Program-made: the position numbers and the translations under genes
Source of the DNA: Yersinia intermedia
Lineage (GTDB): Bacteria; Pseudomonadota; Gammaproteobacteria; Enterobacterales; Enterobacteriaceae
NCBI RefSeq assembly: GCF_900635455.1
Contig: NZ_LR134116.1
Span: 3,162,001-3,226,000, forward strand
Length of the DNA stretch: 64,000 nucleotides
Reading direction: 5' to 3'
In this document: positions 28,121 to 38,000 of the stretch, in pieces
How positions within the stretch are numbered: the stretch's first letter is position 1
How the letters are laid out: each line of letters begins with the position of its first letter
Notes under the pieces: generated by a model
Told to the model about the DNA's origin: nothing
Seen by the model: only the letters and a program-made list of their open reading frames with translations
Databases searched by the model: none

Positions 28121-28437
28121 TGGACAGGCGGTGGGCAGCGTCTTTTGGCTGCCAGCCTGACACAGGCACAGATGGCGAAGGAGCTGAGCGTGTCACAACG
28201 GGCCGTGCAGTCCTAGGAGGCAGGCGGCGGATACAGATATCCATACTGCCCGCTGTAGCTAAGCTGCTGTCGGTTTCTCTGGAAGGATTACTCGCGGAAG
28301 AGACGGGACACACCCCGCGCAAGCGCGGCCCGACATCACGACTGGAACAACAGATTGAGATTATCAGCCAGTTACCCAAGATCAAGCAGAAGTTTGTCAC
28401 CGAGATGCTGGATAACGTGATTGGTAAAACAGAGTAG
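28121..28437 (+). pseudogene. Broken XRE-type regulator upstream of a symE-like gene
   Basis: Reads GQRLLAASLTQAQMAKELSV then SQRAVQS and hits TAG at 28214; it continues in another frame as RRRIQISILPAVAKLLSVSL ... LLAEETGHTPRKRGP and ends at 28437. The expected joined form (SQRAVQSYEAGRRRIQIS) needs one base change of TAG to TAT and one missing base restored, and the first helices also look shortened. So it is a helix-turn-helix (XRE) repressor with a nonsense mutation and a frameshift. The C-terminal part (RLEQQIEIISQLPKIKQKFV) is intact. Confidence 0.75.
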
Positions 28438-28448
28438 TTTACAGACGC

Positions 28449-28478
28449 GGGGTTGTGGTGCTCGAACACCCCAACCCC
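28449..28478. repeat. Hairpin before the symE-like gene
   Basis: GGGGTTGTGGTG (28449-28460) pairs with CACCCCAACCCC (28467-28478) over 12 bp with one mismatch and loop CTCGAA. It lies between the regulator relic and the ribosome-binding site of the symE-like gene. There is no T-run, so it may be a leader structure rather than a terminator. Confidence 0.6.
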
Positions 28479-28511
28479 GCTAACCACAAGCAACTAACAG
28501 AGGTAGTTACT

Positions 28512-28724
28512 ATGGCTGAGCAACATCATAAGTCAGAACCCGCCACACCCCAAGCCCGTAAAAGCATTGTGGGCTACCGCCCCAACGGTGGCAGACCGAA
28601 CCCGCTGCCACAACTGACGATTAGGGGAAGATGGCTAGAGCCGCTCGGATTTACTACCGGGCAGAAGATCGAAGTGATCACCGAACCGGGGCAGTTGATC
28701 ATCCGGCTGGCGGTTGAAGGATAA
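28512..28724 (+). CDS. SymE family type I toxin-like protein
   Basis: A 70-residue protein from MAEQHHKSEPATP. The core VGYRPNGGRPNPLPQLTIRG, then RWLEPLGFTTGQKIEVITEP and GQLIIRL, is the SymE/AbrB-like fold of SymE, an SOS-induced RNA-cleaving toxin in E. coli repressed by the antisense RNA SymR. I start at the ATG at 28512 because AGAGG lies 8 bases upstream; an earlier GTG at 28455 falls inside the hairpin. An antisense RNA over the 5' region is possible but unproven. SymE homologues are common passengers in polymorphic-toxin loci. A bidirectional terminator follows. Confidence 0.8.
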   Translation: MAEQHHKSEPATPQARKSIVGYRPNGGRPNPLPQLTIRGRWLEPLGFTTGQKIEVITEPGQLIIRLAVEG

Positions 28725-28742
28725 CTGGCTGACTCATAAAGT

Positions 28743-28768
28743 AATCCCGCCACTGAGGGCGGGATTTT
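28743..28768. terminator. Bidirectional terminator between symE-like gene and immunity gene
   Basis: AATCCCGCC (28743-28751) / GGCGGGATT (28758-28766), 9-bp stem with loop ACTGAG, followed by TTTT on the plus strand. Confidence 0.85.
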
Positions 28769-28772
28769 ATTC

Positions 28773-29177
28773 TTAGTTCAGAAGATCCGTTGATACGTTG
28801 CCAGTCTCATAAAACTCCTTAACCACCTCGATAACCAAATCGAACTCTTTAACTATTGATGCTTCTGAATACGGCTCGCCAAGTATTGATATGAATTTTT
28901 TGGACTCAGACTTGTTATAAAAAGTCCTAATATCTAAATCACCATCATCCATCATTGTCTCAAGCAATACCATGTAAAACCCACTATCAGAATACAATGT
29001 TAACTTATAAGGAATTTGATTATCCTCTTGATCATTATCAAGAACTAATATTCCGTTATGAGTTTTTAATATATTCAAGTAATTCATTATCTGAACTATT
29101 GATGGTTGCGTTATCAGAGGCAGTTGCACGCGTCTATCATAGTCAAAGTAATATCCACCCAGCTCAAAGTTTATCAT
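28773..29177 (-). CDS. Orphan immunity-like protein (module 2)
   Basis: A 134-residue acidic soluble protein (MINFELGGYYFDYDRRVQLP ... VVKEFYETGNVSTDLLN) of a type typical of CdiI immunity proteins; I cannot name its Imm family with confidence. Its ATG overlaps the stop of a short upstream frame (ATGA), which is what a cdiA-CT/cdiI pair would show. That upstream toxin is now only a 12-residue stub (29174-29213) next to an IS element. Low GC compared with the core genes. Likely still makes protein if a promoter survives; none was identified. Confidence 0.65.
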   Translation of the reverse strand: MINFELGGYYFDYDRRVQLPLITQPSIVQIMNYLNILKTHNGILVLDNDQEDNQIPYKLTLYSDSGFYMVLLETMMDDGDLDIRTFYNKSESKKFISILGEPYSEASIVKEFDLVIEVVKEFYETGNVSTDLLN

Positions 29178-29213
29178 TGTTTTTTAATTTCCTTGATTGA
29201 TTTCATACCAGGT
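29174..29213 (-). pseudogene. 3' stub of a CdiA-CT toxin cut by an IS element
   Basis: In frame and ending at the TGA that overlaps the immunity gene start, the sequence reads PGMKSIKEIKKQ and stops. Everything upstream is replaced by the IS6-family element beginning at 29214. Short, so the toxin type cannot be told. Confidence 0.55.
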
Positions 29214-30024
29214 GGTTCTGTCGCATTAGCATGGGCAAGTCAGTAAACGTTGCGCTGCCGGTTATTTAAGCAGCCAACAAATAAAATTGTTCCGCCGGGG
29301 ATAAATGCGGTCCGGCGTAATGCTGATATTGCCCTTTACGTATCATCTGTACCAACTCGATGCCTGCTAACAGTGTCTGTGCCCGTCGAAATGAGCTGAA
29401 GCCCAGCATCGGCCGTATTCGACGTTTGATATTCCGGTTGACTTGCTCAACCAGATTGCTCAGGTACTTGCTCTGCCTGATGGTCATCCTTTCTTCTTCT
29501 GGTTTGTTGGCGTTGAGTATGGTCAGGGCCCCCGTGTTGGCGCCACTTTTATCGATAGTGACCACCTCCGGTTCACCATGATGACGAATGGCCTTGCGAA
29601 AGAAACGCAGCGCAGCGGCGGCATCTCGCCTAGCGATCAGCAGGAAGTCGACGGTTTGACCTGCAGTATCGACCGCGCGGTACAGATATTTCCACTGCCC
29701 TTTGATTTTGATGTAGGTTTCGTCCATCCGCCACCGCCGACCCACGGTGCGCTTATGTCGACGAAACGCCTTCTCCAGCAACGGCACCAGGCGGATAACC
29801 CAGCGGTGAAGCGTCGAATGGTCAACAATAACGCCGCGCTCCGCCATCATTTCTTCGAGATTGCGTAGGCTAAGGGCATAAGCCAGATACCAGCGAACGC
29901 ATTGAGCAATAACATCGATGGGATAGTGCGGGCGTTTGAAAGCTTTTCGTATCAGAGGCATGAGCAGGCAACATCGTTAAAAAAAACAGCATGTTACCTG
30001 ACGCCGTCTTAATGCGACAGAACC
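29214..30024 (-). mobile_element. IS6-family insertion sequence
   Basis: An 811-base element bounded by perfect 15-bp inverted repeats GGTTCTGTCGCATTA (29214-29228) and TAATGCGACAGAACC (30010-30024). It carries one transposase gene on the minus strand. The 8 bases outside each end (TACCAGGT and CTTTTAGT) differ, so there is no target duplication, which suggests a deletion or rearrangement at the element. Length and organisation fit the IS6/IS26 family. Confidence 0.92.
29266..29961 (-). CDS. IS6-family DDE transposase
   Basis: 231 residues with an intact frame: N-terminal HTH region (SLRNLEEMMAERGVIVDHSTLHRWV), then the DDE domain with WRMDETYIKIKGQWKYLYRA (first Asp), EVVTIDKSGANTGA (second Asp) and YLSNLVEQVNRNIKRRIRPM (Glu). 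IS6 transposases move by replicative transposition and readily make cointegrates and adjacent deletions. The family usually reads EQDHR in the last motif; here it is EQVNR, a variation that might affect activity. Confidence 0.92.
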   Translation of the reverse strand: MPLIRKAFKRPHYPIDVIAQCVRWYLAYALSLRNLEEMMAERGVIVDHSTLHRWVIRLVPLLEKAFRRHKRTVGRRWRMDETYIKIKGQWKYLYRAVDTAGQTVDFLLIARRDAAAALRFFRKAIRHHGEPEVVTIDKSGANTGALTILNANKPEEERMTIRQSKYLSNLVEQVNRNIKRRIRPMLGFSSFRRAQTLLAGIELVQMIRKGQYQHYAGPHLSPAEQFYLLAA

Positions 30025-30027
30025 CTT

Positions 30028-30423
30028 TTAGTCGAACTCTTTTTCTAACCGTTCAACAACCCGTTTATAGATTTCAACTACTTCGGGAACGCCATCACTT
30101 AGGTCATCATGGAAGTATTCCTGATAAAACTCTTCTGGCCAAAGTGATATTTCATATTCACTTAGCTTCTTTATCTTCCAGTATGAGGATGGCCGATCAT
30201 CAACAATATCAAAAATACATAACGGAACAGATACGATGTAATCCATTGGTATTTTTTGTAATTGCAGCAATGTCCCTGCATTAACTCCAACTTTACTGCT
30301 CATAGCCAACACCGTATAAATTTCTCCGACAGTGTATGGATATTGAGGATCTTGCTTGTCCATCAAGCCAAGAGCAGATTTCTGCTGTGCTGTTAAGCTA
30401 GTCGCAAGGCATTTTACTTTCAT
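30028..30423 (-). CDS. Immunity-like protein of orphan module 1
   Basis: A 131-residue protein (MKVKCLATSLTAQQKSALGL ... EIYKRVVERLEKEFD), no signal peptide or membrane span, and not a family I can name. It overlaps the end of the orphan toxin frame by 4 bases (ATGA), the layout of a toxin/immunity pair, and therefore I infer an immunity role. Its stop codon lies 3 bases from the IS6 end. The gene is intact although its toxin partner is frameshifted. Low GC supports recent acquisition. Confidence 0.65.
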   Translation of the reverse strand: MKVKCLATSLTAQQKSALGLMDKQDPQYPYTVGEIYTVLAMSSKVGVNAGTLLQLQKIPMDYIVSVPLCIFDIVDDRPSSYWKIKKLSEYEISLWPEEFYQEYFHDDLSDGVPEVVEIYKRVVERLEKEFD

Positions 30424-30790
30424 AACATCCCACTATTTTTTATGGCTATCGTTTTTGGCTCAACAAGCTGGCCCGTAACTGCATTTCGGTAAGCATGGAT
30501 TTCGAAAACTGTACCATCAGCAGCTTTGTAGCTTTGGCTGCTGACTTTACTCCAGTCAGACGCTTTGCCACCATATTCTGCAACTAGACGGGTCGAGTCT
30601 CTTAGTACAGCATCAGAACCATAGCCAGCCATCGAAGCGCCACCATCAGCGCATCGTTCATCGCCAGCCCTTTCTGGCAGGACGCTGAACCTGGGTCAGT
30701 GCTGCAAGACGCGATATTCTTGCCGTGCTCATGCACGAACTTGGTCTGGGTTTCTTCATTTCCGCCCAGAAGATTATTCTCAACAATAGT
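30420..30790 (-). pseudogene. Frameshifted orphan CdiA-CT toxin (module 1)
   Basis: Begins with VENN (V codon 30782-30784): TIVENNLLGGNEETQTKFVH ... SCSTDPGSASCQKGLAMNDA-LMV, then loses frame; the continuation ASMAGYGSDAVLRDSTRLVA ... FEIHAYRNAVTGQLVEPKTI ends at 30420. Restoring one base near 30637-30642 joins them as MNDALMVGASMAGYG, so I infer a one-base deletion. The last 70 residues remain open from an ATG at 30632. The toxin type is not recognised. The fragment starts immediately after the terminator of the main immunity gene. Confidence 0.75.
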
Positions 30791-30792
30791 GC

Positions 30793-30820
30793 AGTAACCC
30801 CGACTAAAGCCGGGGTTACT
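30793..30820. terminator. Hairpin after the main immunity gene
   Basis: AGTAACCCCG / CGGGGTTACT, perfect 10-bp stem with an 8-base loop, just past the stop of the SUKH gene at 30823. No clear T-run, so it could terminate weakly or simply mark the module boundary. Confidence 0.6.
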
Positions 30821-30822
30821 GT

Positions 30823-31242
30823 TTAGTTACTTTCTATCCAGACTTGTTTAATCCAACTTGCCAGATCTGGCCATTTTTCATCACTATAACCATCCGTCGT
30901 CCAATATCTAACTTGGCCGCTAGGAACAAGGCAATAATAGCTACCGTTATCTTCACAGATAGGTAACCAACCTTCCGGTAGTCCCTGTTTTTTAGCATCA
31001 CGTAGCGCCTGATCAAGCTCACCGTAGTAATTCCCATCTTTAGTAACCGATAACAGCTCAACTGTTCCATAGAAGACGTTACTGATCTCTTTAAGAGCTT
31101 TTTTATAGTCTTCTGGAAAAGTAAAACCAATATTTTTTTCATAGCTCGCTATTAATGCGTCGTCAGGTAGTTCTATATTAAGACGTTCACCTCCTGACAA
31201 AATCTTTAACTCATTAATTACTTTCTCGATATCACTATTCAT
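30823..31242 (-). CDS. SMI1/KNR4 (SUKH) family immunity protein, cognate CdiI
   Basis: 139 residues with the SUKH pattern: ALIASYEKNIGFTFPEDYKK (IAxxExxxGxxLPxDY-like), then GWLPICEDNGSYYCLVPSGQ and a terminal WPDLASWIKQV. SUKH proteins are the commonest immunity family for nuclease-type polymorphic toxins. It starts 8 bases after the exoprotein stop with AGGAG 5 bases before the ATG, so it is the immunity protein for the LHH nuclease at the end of that exoprotein. Cytoplasmic; protects kin cells from the delivered toxin. Confidence 0.9.
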   Translation of the reverse strand: MNSDIEKVINELKILSGGERLNIELPDDALIASYEKNIGFTFPEDYKKALKEISNVFYGTVELLSVTKDGNYYGELDQALRDAKKQGLPEGWLPICEDNGSYYCLVPSGQVRYWTTDGYSDEKWPDLASWIKQVWIESN

Positions 31243-31250
31243 ATGTTCTC

Positions 31251-32030
31251 CTACTTAAGTCCTGCTGCTCTTTCTTTCCAATAGCTAGAACGCCATTTAT
31301 TAAACTCAGCACGGTTAATGCCAGAAGGAATGCTGTTATCGTTAATATGGATAACTCCATGATTCTCCTTATGGAAAGATTGAGTGGCTTCAGCAATTGG
31401 CCCATCTTGTCGTTGCAACATATGATGGAGATTCACAGGGTTACCATCAGTACCTATTGGTGCCCTGCCTGCATCCATTAGCTGAAGATTTGTTTTTCCA
31501 GACTTTGGATCCACATAGTGAGGATCGAACAAATCATTCCGCTGATAGACCTTGTTACCATTAAATTGTACTGGCTCATCAGACCAATATTTTCTTTCCT
31601 GACCGAAGTACTTGGCGCTAATAACTTCATCGCTGGCCTTATTGAGTAACTTCGACGCTTCAGCAACATCGCCTTTTTTCAGTGCTGTTTCTGTTGCCTT
31701 GATAAGCTTACCCGCTGTATCACCCAATATAGGAACCAGACCTACTGTAGCTATCAAGTAATCCAGCGCACTCTGGGCTTCCGCAAAACTCTTGATATCG
31801 CCGATAACAGGAACGAAGTCTATCCCAAAACCCGCAGCCCCTTTCAACAGCTCATCTCGATGTTCACTTATCTTCGCCGAACAAGCATTAGCGCTAAGTC
31901 CGGCGCAGTTCTGCGCTTTGAACTCTTCAACAGCGGCAACCAGTTCTTTCTGCGCATTCTGGTATTTCTGTTCCTGGGTCACTCCAGAGACTTTATTATC
32001 GATAATGTCATGGAGAGAGTTATTCTCCAC
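31251..32030 (-). other. CdiA-CT region of the main exoprotein (VENN to end)
   Basis: The 259 residues from VENN (V codon 32028-32030) form the exchangeable toxin part. NCAGLSANACSAK gives a Cys pair soon after VENN, next comes a hydrophobic PT-TG-like entry segment, and the last 100 residues (RNDLFDPHYVDPKSGKTNLQ ... NLHHMLQRQDGPIAEAT ... NHGVIH) match the LHH nuclease family, which cuts DNA. Confidence 0.85.
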
Positions 32031-35000
32031 CGCATTCTTGCCTGTCTGCGCACCTGCAACCGTATCAGCGGTACTGTCACCGGTCAAGCCACCGGCCAAC
32101 CCTGCAGCCAGTGTCGCCAGGGCGCTGACTGTCTGCTTCTGGTCTTCGGATAGATTATCCTTGTCCCAGCCCATTGCGGCGATAATAGTCGGGGCCATCA
32201 ACTCGGCAGTGGCCGCGCCCGCTGCGCCCGCCAGCGCACTGTTACCACTAGCATAGGCGGTGACAGCACCCAGCACGGCGTGCGCCATGGCGTTGGCCGC
32301 CTGATTATCTCCGGTGCTTTTCTTAATGACTTCCGCCAGATACGGGGCTGAGGCTCCTGCCAGTGCTTGTGCCATATTACCGCCAGCCAGACCTTGGATG
32401 GCGGCCGTTGCCGCCTGAATCCCCTGTTGCAGTGCACTGCCGGTGCCATAAGGGGCCATGGCGGTACTGCGTATTTGGTTGGTCAGTTGTTCTTCCGTCG
32501 GGGTCAATATCCCTTTTTTGGCCAGTGTCTCTTTGGCAGCCTGAATAGCCTCTGGGTCTTTCAGCGCTTTTTCTTCCGCTATTTTGCCCTGTGTGCGAAC
32601 GATATCGCTGACCTGACCACCAATCTCGCCAATAAGCTGCGCTTCTCGCAGCCGGTTCTGCTCCTTCTCTTTATCAAAGATAGGGCCGATGCTGCCGTTG
32701 GCGTTGTCGGTATCACGGCTCAGGTCATCGACATTCTGCTGCTGTTTACCGGTATCGCGGATAGTGATAGTGCCATCGCTGACCGCCGATTGCGTAGTAC
32801 CATCGGCATGACCATCATTGCCCAGCCCTGAAAGCACTACACTCCCCAGATTACTCAGCAGGTCAGACCCCACCGGACCACCGGTACTCAGGCTGCCGCC
32901 CTGATGCTCGGCTTTGAAATTAGCTTTGTTTTCGATGTTACTGAAGCCCAGCGTACCGGTATCCAGACTGTTTTTGCTCTTGTCTGCGGTGCTGGCAATC
33001 ACTGCGCCATCGAGCTGGGTATGCTCGCCGACCTTAACATCAAAGCCGCCTTTGCCGGCAAAGATACCCGTCTGCTCCTGCACACTGTCATAATTGCTGT
33101 GCAGCTTGTCTTTACTCATGCTCAGGTTGGCAGACCCCCCCCCACCAATCACCGCGACACTGATACCGCCGCTGATACTGGTTTGCTTCGAATCATAGTT
33201 ATCGCTGTCTTGCTGGCTTTGCAGCAACAGGTCACGCCCCACATCGGCCTTGACACTTTCACCGCTCGCCTGAGCGCCTATCAATGACGTATCACGACCA
33301 CTGTGCAGTGATAACGTACCGCCTGTGTCAACCTGAGTTTCACTCCAGAAGGTGCCGTCGCCGTGTTCTTTCCCCTGGCTCTTATTGGCGTTGGCAAAGA
33401 TACTCAGGCCGCCACCAGAGCTCCCCACGCCCAAACTGACACCAATATTGCCGCCACTGCTGTTGTTACTGCCGTCGGTTTTTTGCGTGTTGGCTGCACC
33501 GAGCAGCAGCAAATCACGCGCCGCATCCAGCGTGGTATCGCCACCCGCTTTAAGCTGGCTGCCTGCAATCAGGATATCGCCGCTGTTTGCCGAGCTGCCT
33601 TTTCCGGTCGCATTGATGGTCAGATTATTGCCCGCCGTCAGGGTCGAACCACTCACACGGGTCTGTTCCTGATGTTGTTGCGAGGACGATTTCTGTGACC
33701 CTAATGAAATACTGATACCCACCATGCTGGCGGCATCACCGCCTTGTGCCTGCGCCAGTTGACCGGCCTGCACCGCCTGAATACCCGATAGCGCCGCTTT
33801 GGTGCCCTGCAAGGCAGCCAGTCTCCCGTTGGTCTCTTTTTTGGCGTCCTGTGCGGTGGTGACCGCGGTATTGACCGCACTGCCGACCGCGCCAGACAGG
33901 GCAACGGTGATGCCACTCTGTTTACTCTCGGTGGTATGTTGTTGGGACAGGTTGTTTTCCGCAGCAGTTATCGCGACATCTGACCCTTGCAGGCTGATGT
34001 CTTTATTGGCGATCACTTCGCTGCCATGAATAGTTAACTGATTTCCCGCATCAAGAGTGACATTGCCCCCCAGACTGCCCACCGTGCTGCCCACGTTGGA
34101 GAGAGATTTGCCCGTGTCGGTGGTTTTTTGGCTGTTGCTGCCCACCGTGACACCAATACCGCCCGTGCTCATCAGGCCCGATTTTTTCTGCTCGAACAGG
34201 TGAGACTCGTTCTCGCTCTGTTGCGCGGTGCTGACGGTGAGGTTCTCTTTAGCCCGCAGGTTAATATCGTTATCGGCCACCACGTTACTGCCGGTGACCG
34301 CGATAGTGTTGCCGCTGATATCGATAGAACCCGCTGACAGCATCGAGCCGACTGCCAGTGTCTGGCTAATACTGTCTTCGGTACGTGTGGTGGTCGTCGA
34401 TGCCAGCCCTTTGCTGATGCCAGTATGATTGCGCTGCGCGTCATGCTGTTCAGTCTGGGTGGTGAGCGTAACAACATCCCCGCCCGCCGCCAGCTTCAGC
34501 GCACCGTCGGTTTGTACCGCACTGGCACTGATATTGATGTCTTTTGCTGCCTGCAAATTGATGTCGCCGGTGGCATTCAACTGGCTACCACGCAGCGTTT
34601 CATCGTAGAGATCCACTGAACTGGTATGGCGCGTGCTCGAGGATTCACCGGTGACATGCAGGCTGTCGGTCGCCGCACTCAGATTAATGTTTTGTGCCTG
34701 CACATCCACTGCGCCTGCATTGATGTTAGCCCCCACCGCAGTCAGGTTGTCTACTTTAGCGATCAACGCACCACCGACATTCACCTCGCTGCCCAGATGG
34801 CGGATATGCTCACTGGTCGAACTGCCATAACCATAATTCGCACTTATCTGGTCGCTGCTTTGTACGGTATTGAGGATCCAGTCGCCGCCGGTATTGACCT
34901 GAAGATCCTTGCCGACATTGAGGCCAGCGCCTTGCAGGATAAAATCACGACCGGTATTGATAGCCGCGTTATTACTGACATTAATGCTCGCCAGCGGCCC

Positions 35001-38000
35001 CAGCAGGGTTTGATTGCGCAGCACTGCGCCATTGCTGCTACTGAGTTGCTCACTGCTGGTGCGCAGGACCACATCGCGCCCGCTATCCAGTTGCAGGTTA
35101 GTGGCATTTAGCCGCGTACCGGTCAGGTCAATATCACTGTTCAATGTACTGAGCTGCATGTTGCCACCGGCCTGAAGTAAGCCGCCATTGCTGGTCAGGG
35201 TGATATCTTTTGCCATGTTAATGCGCAGGTCATTGCTGGCTTTAATCGCCCCTTGATTGGTGAAACCCTTCACCTCGGTTAATTCGATATTCTCGGCAGC
35301 AATCAAGGCCCCGTTGGCCTGTAGGTCACCCGGTTTGACGCCAGCCAGATAGACCACCGGTACCAGCACGGTTTGCCCGGCAACGTCACGGCTTTCCATC
35401 AGCACGATATTGTGGGTCAATGCCGCCATCTGTTCCGCACTGAGGTGGGTGCCAAGGGCAAGATTGAACGTCTTGCTGTACTCGAGCCCCGCCGCAAAGA
35501 GCTGTTCGAACTGCTCCTGAGCGCTACGGTAATCACTGGCGACTGCCTGACCGGTCAGCGCCAACACCTGATCCCGCACCAGACGTTGTTCGTAGGCGTT
35601 ATCCCCCAAACGTTTGAATATCACATCCGGGTCGTTATTCAACTGCTGGAGTACATAATCTGACCCGCGCCAGTTATTAAGATTGGCAAACGCCGGGTTA
35701 GTTTCCACCAGATAGCCACCACTTACTGCACGATCTGGGGCGGCGAGGCCAGTGCGATCCACGTTGGCGGAGGGGGTATTGATACTGTCGAACGAAAGTT
35801 TGCCTTCCGGATCCGGCGCGTAGTGACCTTTATCTGTGTTGAGCTGATATAGCCCGCCATTGGGGAGTGTCAACGAAATACCGTTAAACTCGACGGCGAG
35901 ATCTTTACCGGTATGGTCGCGACCACTCGGCGGCGCAATAGCACCGGGGTTGGCCCCATTGTTGATCGTTGTGCCGCTGCCACTCAGGGTTTTCGCCGTA
36001 AGACTGGAGGCATATTGGTTGGTGGTGCGCTCTCTGACCTCCGGCCCCCACGCCGTGCCCCACAAATTGCCTTTGTAGGTACGGTAGCGCCACTCACCGC
36101 TGGATGTCGTCCGTTCAATCAGGCGTTGTGCATTCCCCCAACCATCCTGGTTCAGGGTGACACCCGAAAGATCAATCTCTCCCTGCGCACTCACTTTACT
36201 CCAGAAGTTTTCCAGCGTGCCCACCTGCGGGGTCAGGTTCCCCCCTGCTAACAGGTGTGCCTCAGGGCTAATGTGATCAATGCCGTTATAGGCGTAAGTC
36301 GACGTATAATTAGTGCCAATATAATCACTGTTCATCGAGCCGCCATGAGGTGGTTCAGCATAGCGACCACCCGGTACATCAGGATTGGTTGGCGACCAGT
36401 AAGCTGATCCGCTAACGGTATTGCCCGTCACAAATTGTGTATTGGCGGTGAGAATATGGCGGCGATTGGTCAGTGTCGTGGCGTAAATCAACATATCTTT
36501 GCCGGATTCGATCAGACCGGAAATGTTGAGGATCTGAGCCGCCGTCAGGTAATTTCCGCCCTTATCTTGCCCGCCCGCCAGAATGACCTTGCCCATCCCT
36601 AAAAGGGTGGTGGTCGGGGCAGTGTCAGTGCTCGTGACGAGATCACTGTTCTCAATCACCGGTGCCAGCAGGGCTAGCGTGCCGTTTTCATCGGTGGCAC
36701 CCATCAGGGCGTTAGGGCCAGAGTTGGTGATACGCTCCCGCGCTTTCAGCGTGGCTTCTGCACTGATCAGGGAGCCGGTGTTGAACAGGGTGTTGGAGTC
36801 GGTATCGAGCCGACCACGGGTTAAGATCTCGCCACGGTTCGTCAATGCGCCCGTCGCGGTGAGGCTGGCTTGGGTCGCACTGATATTGCCGTTATTCAAT
36901 AAACTGACCGAGTGGGTGCTGAGTTTGCCGCCCGCTAATAACTGCCCGTCATTGGTTAACGTGCCGTCAGTGCTCAAGGTTAAATCACGCCCGGCCTGAA
37001 GTGTCGAACCGGCCAGATTATTGAAATCACTCAGTAAACCAATAGTCAGATCCTGACTGGCACTGACTTTACCTGCGCTGCCATCAAACTGACCAAGATT
37101 CAACGAGATATTATTCGCCGCCAGCGCACCGCCCTGGTTATGGAGGGTTTGCCCGGCATTTGCCCCCGCATTAATGGTCAGCGTTCCAAGGGAGAGAATA
37201 TTGGCGCGCTGCGTGCTGATGTCACCACTGTTGGCGGTGATGTTTATCTCGCGGGCTTGTGTCTGACTGCCGGTCAAATCAACCCGGCTACCGGTTAACG
37301 TTATGGCACCGGCGGCGATATTTTGCCCTTGCGCATTCAAATCCTGACCGGTCGCCACCACCAAGTCACCGGTATCCGTCAGGCGGCCATTACTCTGCAC
37401 ACCTGCGCCCAAGAGACTGTCGCCGTCACTGTCAAGGCGCTCCGTCTGTACCGTCACGTTACCTTTGGAGAGCAGCGTGCCCGCGCGGTTATCCAGATAG
37501 CCAGCCAAATTGAGGGTGAAATCCATGATACCGGTTTGCGCTATCACCCCGCCGAGATTGGAGAGCGATTGGGCGCTAAGTGTGACCCTCTCCGCCATCA
37601 GGTTGGCCTTATCGGTGCGCAGCAGGGCGGTGGTGCTGGCCGACAGTTGCGTGGCCGCTTTTACCACGGCCTCCGTTAAGGTGATATCGCCAGATTTAGC
37701 CACAAAGTTGATGGTGTTGGCCTGAGTCTGGCTGCCAGTGAGATCAAGTTGGCTCCCCGATAGCGCCAATGCGCCGGCGGCCATGTTTTGCCCTTGCGCT
37801 ATCAAGGCGTGTTCAGTGCTGACCGTCAAATCACCGCTGCTGGCGCGGTTGCCGTCAGATTGCAATCCCGCCCCTATCAGGGATTGATGGGTACTGAATA
37901 AGTCATTAGCGCGCAGTTGGAGATCCCTAAGTGCGGCGATTGAACCACTGTTGCCTACGCGCCCATCAGCCTGCCACTGCAGTGCGCCCTGAGTATAAAT

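Noticed and set aside
30834..31142. 102-codon alternative frame inside the SUKH immunity gene
   Set aside because: It is a shifted reading of the SUKH gene with no family match; the SUKH frame has a strong ribosome-binding site.
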